Origin: a virus
DNA length: 33,060 nucleotides
Virus record (IMG/VR): IMGVR_UViG_3300033143_001164
Span: 1-33,060 of that record
Reading direction: 5' to 3' (one strand)
Both the position numbers and the translations under genes were made by a program. Positions 18,764 to 26,329 of this stretch are shown in pieces. Numbering within the stretch: the first letter of the stretch is position 1; every line of letters starts with the position of its first letter. The notes beneath the pieces are model-generated. The model had not been told where the DNA came from, ran no database searches, and saw only the letters and a program-made list of their open reading frames with translations.

Positions 18764-20458
18764 GTGAAGTCATATACAAACACGTTTACTCGACCCGCTT
18801 TACATGGCGCCCGTATTCTATACGGCAGTTTTGCAGGTAAATCTAGTGGGACTAAAACATCGTCTGGTAGTCCATCTATACTTCAAGCTGTAGCATCAGG
18901 TTCAGCTAAAGTATTAAGATTTGCTACAGGTATAGTAGCAATAGCAGCAATTACTGCTACAGCTACAGCTAAGGTTATTAGTACTTCTGATGGGTCATCA
19001 TCTATAACTATACCTACAGCTGCGGGTGTAGCTAAAATTATAAAGACCTCGTCAGGGTCTCCGAATATATCAATACCTACTACATCAGGTGTAGCCACAG
19101 TTACACCTATAGGTGGAAAGTCATACACTATTACGTTTACTCGTCATGCTTTATATGGCAGTATACGTAAACCATATGGTAGTTTTGCAGGTAAAGTTTC
19201 TGGACCTACTAATGCTAACGGTACTCCGTCTATAATACTACCTACATCTGCGGGTGTAGCGGAAATAATTAAGACAGCCGTAGGTGGACCTTCTACACTT
19301 TTACTCACATCTACAGGTGTAGCGGAAGTTATAAAGACTTCGTCAGGGTCTCCTAGTATACTAATACCTACCACTTCTGGTATTGCAGTATTAGAACATG
19401 GGGCTACAGGTTCTCCGTCTACACAATTAATTACAGCATCAGGTGTAGCGAGTGCCGAAGGCATATTTAATGCTAATGGTTCTCCGTCTATACTATTACC
19501 GACGTCATCCGGGTCTGCGGTATTAGAGCGTAGTGCCGTAGGTAACCCATCTATACCATTACTTACTACTTCAGGTGTGGCAGAGGTTATAAAGACCTCT
19601 TTTGGATCGCCTTCTACTAGTTTAATCACGTCTTCAGGTTTAGCTAGAATAATTAATTTAGCTACAGGTAGTCCATCTACGACGTTAATTATAGCTAGTG
19701 GTTCTGCTGATCTTATATTAGGTGCATCTGGATCACCATCTACTCAATTAATAACGAGTTCAGGTATATCTAGAGTAATTAAAACTGCAACAGGTGCAGT
19801 TAGTACTCAGTTATTAATAGGTAGTGGTTTAGCTATAGATATACATATAGCTACAGGTTCTCCATTAATTATATTACCTACTAGTTCAGGACTAGCGTCT
19901 ATAGATAGAAATGCTAGTGGTTCACCTTTACTTACTTTACTAGTAGCTCAAGGTGTAGCCGATGTTAAAGGTCGTGTTAATGCATCAGGTTCACTTACAT
20001 TAATTATACCTACTGCTCAAGGTATAGCTATTACCCAATCGTACTCTATATCAGACTATGTTTCTGAAATTAGAGATTTACAATCTAGATTTGCGGATAA
20101 CTGGGGTATAACACCTATACAGTGGAATAATATACTGATAGAAACCAGTGGTTTAACTGAGTGGGTTAGGTTTATAAATGATTCAAAATCCTCTGTACAA
20201 AAAAGTATAGGGTCTAACCCAGATATATACAGATATTTTGGCGAAATAACTATAGAGATAAACGTAAAACCGAATAGCGGGGCTAATCGAGCATTACAAT
20301 TGGCGGATTCAGCAGCGGATATATGGCGTAGTGCAAATTTGACTAACATACATATGGACGTACCTGAATTAATCATAGACGGTATCAGAAAGGGATGGTA
20401 TCGAATTAATGTCGTATGCCCTTATTACAGAGACAGTATTCAATTTAGGAGTATTTAA
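18764..20458 (+). CDS. Repeat protein fused to a second tail terminator domain (564 residues)
   Basis: The start is GTG with a weak ribosome binding site. Residues 1-30 (YTNTFTRPALHGARILYGSF) recur as residues 119-149 (YTITFTRHALYGSIRKPYGS), so the front was duplicated. After each copy come units of about 21 residues with consensus GSPS, four variable residues, T, two, G-x-A: four in the first block (31-118) and thirteen in the second (150-427). Residues 428-564 are a full tail-terminator-like domain (LQSRFADNW, RYFGEITIEINVKPN, ADIWR, RKGWYRINV), matching the 136-residue protein at 15894-16304. The repeats are probably beta-structured and surface exposed. The gene stands right before the tail tube gene, so it likely sits on the tail. 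The fusion is unusual and the role unknown. Confidence 0.75.
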   Translation: MKSYTNTFTRPALHGARILYGSFAGKSSGTKTSSGSPSILQAVASGSAKVLRFATGIVAIAAITATATAKVISTSDGSSSITIPTAAGVAKIIKTSSGSPNISIPTTSGVATVTPIGGKSYTITFTRHALYGSIRKPYGSFAGKVSGPTNANGTPSIILPTSAGVAEIIKTAVGGPSTLLLTSTGVAEVIKTSSGSPSILIPTTSGIAVLEHGATGSPSTQLITASGVASAEGIFNANGSPSILLPTSSGSAVLERSAVGNPSIPLLTTSGVAEVIKTSFGSPSTSLITSSGLARIINLATGSPSTTLIIASGSADLILGASGSPSTQLITSSGISRVIKTATGAVSTQLLIGSGLAIDIHIATGSPLIILPTSSGLASIDRNASGSPLLTLLVAQGVADVKGRVNASGSLTLIIPTAQGIAITQSYSISDYVSEIRDLQSRFADNWGITPIQWNNILIETSGLTEWVRFINDSKSSVQKSIGSNPDIYRYFGEITIEINVKPNSGANRALQLADSAADIWRSANLTNIHMDVPELIIDGIRKGWYRINVVCPYYRDSIQFRSI

Positions 20459-20460
20459 TT

Positions 20461-21627
20461 ATGACCCTTGCAGCCAGTAATAGAGTAGGTTTGCGATTTA
20501 TCAAAGAAGTTACGTTTGGTGAAACGCCAACTACGCCAGCATTTAACGAACTTCGTTATACTGGCGAGAGTTTGAATTATAATATATCTAACGTCACGTC
20601 TGATGAAATTAGATCGGATAGAATGACTGCGGATTTAGTTCAGGTTGAAGCAGATGCTTCCGGTGATATTAGTGTGGAAGTTAGTTATGACGCGTATGAC
20701 TCATTACTAGAAGGAGTAATGGCTAGTACGTGGGGTACAGTTACAGCTGTATCTGAAGTAGATATAGATGCAGCTACTACTGATGATAGTTTCAATACTG
20801 TAGCAGGTGATTTTTTAGCTGACGGTATAGTGGTAGGTAAGTGGTTTAAAGTAGACGGATTTACAGATACTACTATCAATGGTTATTATAGAGCCGTTAC
20901 AGTTACGGCAGCCAAACTCACAGTAACCCCGGCAATTCCAGCTATAGAAGCAGCTGGTAATACTATTACTATGTCTGGATCTATGTTAAGAAACGGTACT
21001 ACAGAGTCTTCATTCTCAGTTCAAAAAGAGTTACAAGATATTGCACCTCCGTCATTTTTCTTGTTTAATGGTGTAAGAATGGGTCAACTTCAACTGTCGT
21101 TTGAAACTGGGTCAATTCTTACAGGTGTATTTTCTATGATGGGTCTAGGTGCCACTGTTAATACTACAGGCGTAGCTGGTCAGACGGAAGTACCAGCACC
21201 TACTAATGAGGTTATGAATGCAGTAAGTAATGTCCTTCAAATTGAGTTTGATGGAGTTGTTAGTACAGCATATTTCAATACTCTTAACTTGAGTATTAAT
21301 AACAATCTTCGTCCTCAAGATGCTATCGGTAATTTACCACATGTAGGTATAGCACTAAGTAGATTAGAAGTCACAGGTGAAGCGGAATTATACTTTCAAA
21401 ATAACGATGAGTATACTAAATATCTAAATGCTACGGCGTTTAGTCTATCATTTAGAGTAGAGGATTCTTCTGGTCAATCGTACGTATTTACTCTTCCCAA
21501 GGTTAAGTATGAAACAGGTGAAGTAGTTGCTGGTGGTTTAGATCAAGATGTATTTCAACGATCAACTATTAGAGCGATTAGAGATCCACTCACAGATTCA
21601 ATGATTCAAATCGATAAGTTTGTATGA
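20461..21627 (+). CDS. Major tail tube protein
   Basis: The 388-residue product begins with VGLRFIKEVTFGETPTTPAF followed by YTGESLNYNISNVTSDEIRS, the characteristic opening of phage tail tube proteins (Phage_tube_2-like). A beta-sandwich core (SVEVSYDAYDSLLEGVMAST) and a central inserted domain (FLADGIVVGKWFKVDGFTDT) follow. The closing strands contain LSINNNLRPQDAIGNLPHVG and a PKVKYETGEVVAGGLDQDVF end. Hexamers stack to form the tail tube. Gene order (just before the G/GT chaperones and tape measure) agrees. The gene starts two bases after the previous stop. Confidence 0.88.
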   Translation: MTLAASNRVGLRFIKEVTFGETPTTPAFNELRYTGESLNYNISNVTSDEIRSDRMTADLVQVEADASGDISVEVSYDAYDSLLEGVMASTWGTVTAVSEVDIDAATTDDSFNTVAGDFLADGIVVGKWFKVDGFTDTTINGYYRAVTVTAAKLTVTPAIPAIEAAGNTITMSGSMLRNGTTESSFSVQKELQDIAPPSFFLFNGVRMGQLQLSFETGSILTGVFSMMGLGATVNTTGVAGQTEVPAPTNEVMNAVSNVLQIEFDGVVSTAYFNTLNLSINNNLRPQDAIGNLPHVGIALSRLEVTGEAELYFQNNDEYTKYLNATAFSLSFRVEDSSGQSYVFTLPKVKYETGEVVAGGLDQDVFQRSTIRAIRDPLTDSMIQIDKFV

Positions 21628-21807
21628 TATAACTATATTTGGCAGTAGTATCTAGGACCTTTAGGTATTACTGCCAACATATAGATAATAAAAGTAGTTA
21701 TACCTTGTCATTACAGACTATACTCACGGCAGAGACTATATCTTGTACTCTGCTATTCTCTGCTAGTATAGAACTATACTGGTACTTTTAGATGGAGTAA
21801 AGTAGAA
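21628..21807 (+). other. Intergenic region with two hairpins between tail tube and chaperone genes
   Basis: TTGGCAGTA (21639) pairs with TACTGCCAA (21669), and the stem can extend inward. GCAGAG (21729) pairs with CTCTGC (21748). Neither has a T run, so they may stabilise the 3' end of tail tube mRNA or attenuate transcription. A weak TTGTAC/TATAGA pair near 21743-21772 could be a promoter. GGAG precedes the next gene. Confidence 0.5.
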
Positions 21808-22248
21808 ATGTTTAATATAGAGTCGAATACTGTAGATAAAGAAGAAGCGGGTGAATGGGCTCAATTTAAGGGCAGTGAATTTCTTATAGCTAGTAGCGGT
21901 TGTAATAAGTTTCAACGATTATTTTCTAAATTACAAATGCCTCATCGTAGAGCTTTAGATAAAAATCGTCTTGACCCTGAGATTCAACTAGATATTATGT
22001 CTAGAGCCATATCTAAAGCGCTTCTTTTGAATTGGCGCGATGTTGTAGATAGTAAAGGTGAGCTTGTCGAATTCGATAGTGATATGGCTTACAAAGCATT
22101 AAAGGGAAACAGTGAACTTAGAGAGTTTATTACTAACTACTCTACTGATCTCAGTAATTACATTGGTGAGGAGCAAGATGAGTTGGGAAAATCTGTCGAA
22201 GTATCGTCAAATGGAACATCGAGTACGGCGACAGAGAAAAGTTCCTAG
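21808..22248 (+). CDS. Tail assembly chaperone, short form (gpG-like)
   Basis: The 146-residue product is helical and acidic, begins MFNIESNTVDKEEAGEWAQF and contains EFLIASSGCNKFQRLFSKLQ and PEIQLDIMSRAISKALLLNW. It matches the general features of lambda G-type chaperones that coat the tape measure protein before the tube polymerises. Its last 20 residues after the slippery site are Ser/Thr-rich and read as filler. The gene carries the heptamer GGGAAAA in the right frame, from which the longer GT product is made. It is expected to be much more abundant than the fusion. Confidence 0.85.
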   Translation: MFNIESNTVDKEEAGEWAQFKGSEFLIASSGCNKFQRLFSKLQMPHRRALDKNRLDPEIQLDIMSRAISKALLLNWRDVVDSKGELVEFDSDMAYKALKGNSELREFITNYSTDLSNYIGEEQDELGKSVEVSSNGTSSTATEKSS

Positions 22249-22508
22249 AAAGTCTTGAAAATGAAGGAGTAGAACCTCAAGCATTAGAAAATAAACCAGA
22301 GGTTCCATCCTATTTATTAGAGTATATAGAGGCTTTTTACTCATTATCTACTAGACGCACGATAGGTTTTTCATGTGAAAACCCTATTTCAATGTCTGAT
22401 ATAAGTTCTTATTTACAGTTGTATCCCACTGATAATATGGATTTGTTTATGTACTTAATCAATCAGATGGATATAGAGTATATGACTACTAAATACGGTA
22501 ATACATAA
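21808..22508 (+). CDS. Tail assembly chaperone, frameshifted GT-like fusion (233 residues)
   Basis: Ribosomes that slip back one base on G GGA AAA (22185-22191) keep the first 128 residues and continue in the -1 frame for 105 more codons. I checked that this frame is open from 22191 to a TAA at 22506-22508. The extension begins ICRSIVKWNIEYGDREKFLE and includes SYLLEYIEAFYSLSTRRTIG and YLQLYPTDNMDLFMYLINQM, a helical domain like the lambda T part that contacts the tube subunits. The extension has no own start or ribosome binding site, and its stop overlaps the tape measure start, the standard arrangement. Confidence 0.85.
22185..22191 (+). other. -1 programmed frameshift heptamer
   Basis: GGGAAAA is in the zero frame as G GGA AAA, fitting the X XXY YYZ rule and close to the lambda GGGAAAG site. 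It lies 57 bases before the zero-frame stop, and the -1 frame is open for 105 codons. Confidence 0.85.
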
Positions 22509-25045
22509 TGGCTGAAGAAACATCACGAATACAGGTCGAAGTTGATGGATCGCGTGCTGTTGGAGATATTAATAGAATATCTGCTGCCTTTCGTAGATTA
22601 GAAGGTTCTGTAGGTAGAGTTAAAGCTCAGTTTGCAGGACTTGGATCAGCTACGTCTAATGCATTTAGTCGTATGAAATCTGGTGGAGGTATAGCCTTTA
22701 GAGCATTGGGTTCTGGATTTAGAGCTGTTCGTAGATCTATGCAACTTTTTGCCAATACATTTAAAGCCTTGTTAAAGGTATTCATAGCTGCTGGTGCAGC
22801 ATTTACTCTATTTGCTAGAAGTGTATTGGACACTGGTAATAAAATTAACAAATTTGTTAATACTTTGGTTATATTAAAAGGTAGTACGGCTTCAGCTATT
22901 ACAGAGCTACAGTTATTATTCGAATTATCTAATAAACTAGGTACGTCATTTACAGCTGCAGCTGCTCCGTTTGTTAAGTTCGCTGCCGCAGCAGCTGGAG
23001 CTTTAACGGATTCCGCTATTAGAGATGTATTTGAATCATTCGCTACAGTGGGTGTTGCATTACAATTAACTCAGTCAGAGGTAACAGGTGTATTTCTAGC
23101 GTTACAACAAATCGCATCTAAAGGCGTGGTTTCCATGGAAGAGTTGAGATTGCAACTAGCTGAACGTGTTCCAGGTGCTATGAGATTAGCAGCCCAATCT
23201 ATGGACATGTCAATGAAAGATTTTGAGAGAGCTGTTCAGCTAAGAACTATTAATGCTGGGGATTTTTTAGAGAAATTCGCTAAGAAACTTAAAGATGTAT
23301 ATGGTGATGCAGCCTTAATTGCTTCAGAGAGACTATTTGCTGACATACAGAGATTAGGTAATGCGTTTACAGCTTTTAAGACTGAAATATTTCAAGCTGG
23401 GTTTGAAGACGGTTTGAGAGATTTAGTTAGATCGGCTGCGGCTTTTTTAGAAAACAATCCAGAATTATCTAATGCGTTAGGTAAGTTTTCTAAAGAAATT
23501 TTTACTAGAGTAGCGGATTTTTTAAATTCATTATCTGCAGACAGAGTTATTTCTGTATTAAATACTTTGATAGGTGTATTTGAAACTCTAGTGAATGTTA
23601 TAAATACTTTAGCATTTGAAATACGTAAACTGTTTAATGATGACTTTAGTTCAGCTATTGACACAGTCTCCACTCAGACTAATAATTTGGAAGCATTGGT
23701 ACGTGAAAGACAGGAGTTACGTCGTACGGCGTTAGAGGGAGTGGTACTAGAAGGTTTTGGTTCTGATATAAGTCAATTTACACCTGTTACAGCTAATGAT
23801 ATGCAGATAAAAAATGCTGAGATGAGATTAGTGGGCTTAGATGAAAAAATTACTCTAGCTAGAGATTTATTGATTGCGGCTAGACTTAAGGCGGAGGAAT
23901 TTGGAGTTACTTTAGCAGCCCTACCTGAAAATGTATTCGATAGATTAGATACATTTGTAGGTGTTGCTCCTATTACTCTACCTAAAATAGAACCGCTACC
24001 CGATCAACGGGGTAGTAAGGGTCTAACTATAGATGATACTGCGCCTATGTCTCCTCAAATGACGGGTGACTTACAGGATGCTTTACAGACTGCTGAAAGA
24101 ATCGCTACTATGGGAATGCCTGAATTTGCTGAAAGGCATGCAGAAGTAGAGACTATGCGTAACTTACCTCAAGAGTTAATAGAATCGGCTAAACTTAATG
24201 ACTTAACTAGAGATTTAACCGCTTTAACAGAAGAATACTTGGTAGCCGAGAAAAAGCGATATGAATTAAAACAAGAACAACTTAAGTTAATGGAGGAAGA
24301 AGAACGACGATTAGCTAGTTTAACATCATTCCAGAAATCTCTTGAAGAATCATTTATATCTGTACAAGATGTAGCCATTAATATGGCTAAAAAGACCGAA
24401 GATGCTATAGTAGATATGGTGACTACAGGTAAAGCTAGTTTTTCTGAACTGGCCGAATCGATTATAGCGGATTTAACTAGAATGGCTATCCAAGCATTTC
24501 TTACTAGATATGTAATAGGACCTTTATTAGGTTATGCAGCTCAATCATTTGGAGATGCTCTTGGTGGGACCTTTAGTACTACTCAAACTTCAGGTAATGC
24601 TGTAGGTACTCCATCTGGATTAAGAAGTAGTGGAGGTAGAGGTCATTCAGGCGGAGTAGTTGGGCGATCTAATTTAAGTGAACGTAGTGGATTTAGTAAA
24701 TTGAGAAATGGTGAACGGTCTATCATAGTTGAAAAAGGTGAAGGTATATTTACTCAAGATCAAATGAAAGCTTTAGCTCCTATTTCTCGATTAGGGTCTA
24801 TATCTAGATCAGTTAATACTCAACCTACACTACCTGTAATTAATGTACAACCGTCTGGTATTAAGGTAGAGGTTATAAATAATACGTCTGAAGAAGCTAA
24901 TGTTGAAACAACCAGGTCTCCAGATGGAACTGAGTTAACTAGAATTATTATAGGCACTGTTAGCTCTAATTTAGCTAAGGACGGTGATCTATCTAAATTA
25001 TTACAAGGTAAATTTGGATTAAGAAATAAGACGGGGTTAAGATAA
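22508..25045 (+). CDS. Tape measure protein
   Basis: The 845-residue protein sets tail length and helps deliver DNA. It overlaps the chaperone stop by one base. The N-terminal 90 residues are basic and helical (VDGSRAVGDINRISAAFRRL). A hydrophobic segment follows (residues about 90-110, LLKVFIAAGAAFTLFARSVL). Next is a tape-measure N-terminal domain with LGTSFTAAAAPFVKFAAAAA, then QIASKGVVSMEELRLQLAER and VPGAMRLAAQSMDMSMKDFE. The C-terminal part contains a lambda H-like domain (SFQKSLEESFISVQDVAINM, then FSELAESIIADLTRMAIQAF) and a Gly-rich stretch. By the usual rule of about 1.5 angstroms per residue, it predicts a tail of roughly 125 nm. Confidence 0.93.
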   Translation: MAEETSRIQVEVDGSRAVGDINRISAAFRRLEGSVGRVKAQFAGLGSATSNAFSRMKSGGGIAFRALGSGFRAVRRSMQLFANTFKALLKVFIAAGAAFTLFARSVLDTGNKINKFVNTLVILKGSTASAITELQLLFELSNKLGTSFTAAAAPFVKFAAAAAGALTDSAIRDVFESFATVGVALQLTQSEVTGVFLALQQIASKGVVSMEELRLQLAERVPGAMRLAAQSMDMSMKDFERAVQLRTINAGDFLEKFAKKLKDVYGDAALIASERLFADIQRLGNAFTAFKTEIFQAGFEDGLRDLVRSAAAFLENNPELSNALGKFSKEIFTRVADFLNSLSADRVISVLNTLIGVFETLVNVINTLAFEIRKLFNDDFSSAIDTVSTQTNNLEALVRERQELRRTALEGVVLEGFGSDISQFTPVTANDMQIKNAEMRLVGLDEKITLARDLLIAARLKAEEFGVTLAALPENVFDRLDTFVGVAPITLPKIEPLPDQRGSKGLTIDDTAPMSPQMTGDLQDALQTAERIATMGMPEFAERHAEVETMRNLPQELIESAKLNDLTRDLTALTEEYLVAEKKRYELKQEQLKLMEEEERRLASLTSFQKSLEESFISVQDVAINMAKKTEDAIVDMVTTGKASFSELAESIIADLTRMAIQAFLTRYVIGPLLGYAAQSFGDALGGTFSTTQTSGNAVGTPSGLRSSGGRGHSGGVVGRSNLSERSGFSKLRNGERSIIVEKGEGIFTQDQMKALAPISRLGSISRSVNTQPTLPVINVQPSGIKVEVINNTSEEANVETTRSPDGTELTRIIIGTVSSNLAKDGDLSKLLQGKFGLRNKTGLR

Positions 25046-25461
25046 TGGCACTAGTTACTGCTACAGGTTCTCCATCAATATCTATACCTATAGCTCAAGG
25101 TGTATCAAAAATAAATTACGCATGGCCTAATACGCTACCTAACTTTTTTCAAGTCAAGGGTTTTATAGAAACTGGGGCCGTCAATGCAATTCGCTCTACT
25201 ATGGATGTAGGTCCAGATAAATTGAGACGAAGAACCACTACAGGGATTCGTAACCATGTAGGTAATATGTGGTTAACTACAACTCAATACACTACATTGA
25301 GAACGTTTTTTGAAGATACTATTTCTTTTGGAGTCATATCATTTACTATGAATGATGCCCATGGGACTAATAGGACCTTTCGATTTATACGACCACCCAG
25401 GTATACTACAATAGGACCAGATAATTGGCAAGTTAAATTAGAATTAGAGGAGCTTCCATAA
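25045..25461 (+). CDS. Minor tail protein with a grafted repeat at its N-terminus (138 residues)
   Basis: The gene overlaps the tape measure stop by one base. Its body (from about residue 25: YAWPNTLPNFFQVKGFIETG, then RSTMDVGPDKLRRRTTTGIR and YTTLRTFFEDTISFGVISFT) resembles a family of minor tail proteins found just after the tape measure gene, whose members usually begin near WP.TLP. Here the first 20 residues, LVTATGSPSISIPIAQGVSK, are a unit of the 21-residue repeat seen seventeen times in the 564-residue protein at 18764-20458. The extension looks like a repeat captured by recombination. The body probably sits at the tail tip hub. Confidence 0.75.
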   Translation: MALVTATGSPSISIPIAQGVSKINYAWPNTLPNFFQVKGFIETGAVNAIRSTMDVGPDKLRRRTTTGIRNHVGNMWLTTTQYTTLRTFFEDTISFGVISFTMNDAHGTNRTFRFIRPPRYTTIGPDNWQVKLELEELP

Positions 25462-25937
25462 TGCCTAGAACAGTGTCATTATCTGCAATGCAAGGAGTCA
25501 TGGCTCAAGAAACAGCTGAGGTGTATTTAATATTATTGACGGTAGATCATGGTGATATACCGTCTACTATTAGATTCGTTAATAATACGGAAGATATTAC
25601 TAGTAACTCTGATGTATACACTGCATTTCCGTTTGAAGTTACTATGCCTGATGATAAAGAAGACAAGGAACCTTTAGCTGAATTACGTATTGATAATGTA
25701 AGTAGAACATTAGTAGATGAAATTAGACTTATACAGTCTCCACCAATAATTACTTTAAGCGTTATAATAGCTTCTACACCAGATACAATAGAGTGGGGAC
25801 CTTTGGAGTTTGAAACTAGAGGTGTAACCTATACAGCTACATCTATTATATTTAGATTGGGTTATAGTACGTTTATAAGTGAACCGTTTCCGTATAAGGC
25901 ATTTGATACTATTGATTTCCCAGGTATGTTTCAATGA
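25461..25937 (+). CDS. DUF1833-like minor tail protein (158 residues)
   Basis: The product begins SLSAMQGVMAQETAEVYLIL and continues with RFVNNTEDITSNSDVYTAFP, FEVTMPDDKEDKEPLAELRI and DNVSRTLVDEIRLIQSPPII, the features of the DUF1833 family that lies between the distal tail protein and the NlpC/P60 gene in many long-tailed phages. It is all-beta by appearance, ending with PFPYKAFDTIDFPGMFQ. It probably forms part of the tail-tip hub. It overlaps its neighbours by 1 and 4 bases. Confidence 0.85.
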   Translation: MPRTVSLSAMQGVMAQETAEVYLILLTVDHGDIPSTIRFVNNTEDITSNSDVYTAFPFEVTMPDDKEDKEPLAELRIDNVSRTLVDEIRLIQSPPIITLSVIIASTPDTIEWGPLEFETRGVTYTATSIIFRLGYSTFISEPFPYKAFDTIDFPGMFQ

Positions 25938-26329
25938 TAGTTGATTGGGCTAAAAAATATATAGGTATGGAGTATAGGTTAGGTCATACTGGGCCTAATT
26001 ATTTCGACTGTTGGGGTGTAGTGGTTTGGATATACAAACAAGAATATGGTATAAATATAAATGAAGGGATATATTATATCACTAAAGAAGACAGAGCTAT
26101 ACAGTTAAGAAAACACATAGGATCATGGATTAAAGTTACAAGACCACGACCTGGTGACGGAATACTATTTATGGTAGGAGGTAAACTTCCACATTGCGGT
26201 ATTTATGTTGGAGATGGTAAAATGTTACACTCATTAGACGAACGTATGTCGTGTATTGAGCGGATTAATTCACCAAAATGGAAACCTCGTCTTGAAGGAT
26301 ATTATAGGTACAGCTCGAGTACTAGCTAA
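25934..26329 (+). CDS. NlpC/P60 cell-wall peptidase of the tail tip
   Basis: The 131-residue enzyme would cut stem peptides in peptidoglycan during infection, as do lambda K-type proteins. The catalytic cysteine is C26 in NYFDCWGVV, the histidine H87 in LPHCGIYVGDG, and the third residue probably H99 in KMLH. The fold order (AKKYIGMEYRLG, then PRPGDGILFMVG before the histidine) is normal, but it is shorter than lambda K because the N-terminal Mov34/JAB-like domain is absent. The start overlaps the previous stop (ATGA). It is followed by the J-like gene, and an I-type assembly gene is apparently missing or absorbed into J's front. Confidence 0.92.
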   Translation: MIVDWAKKYIGMEYRLGHTGPNYFDCWGVVVWIYKQEYGININEGIYYITKEDRAIQLRKHIGSWIKVTRPRPGDGILFMVGGKLPHCGIYVGDGKMLHSLDERMSCIERINSPKWKPRLEGYYRYSSSTS

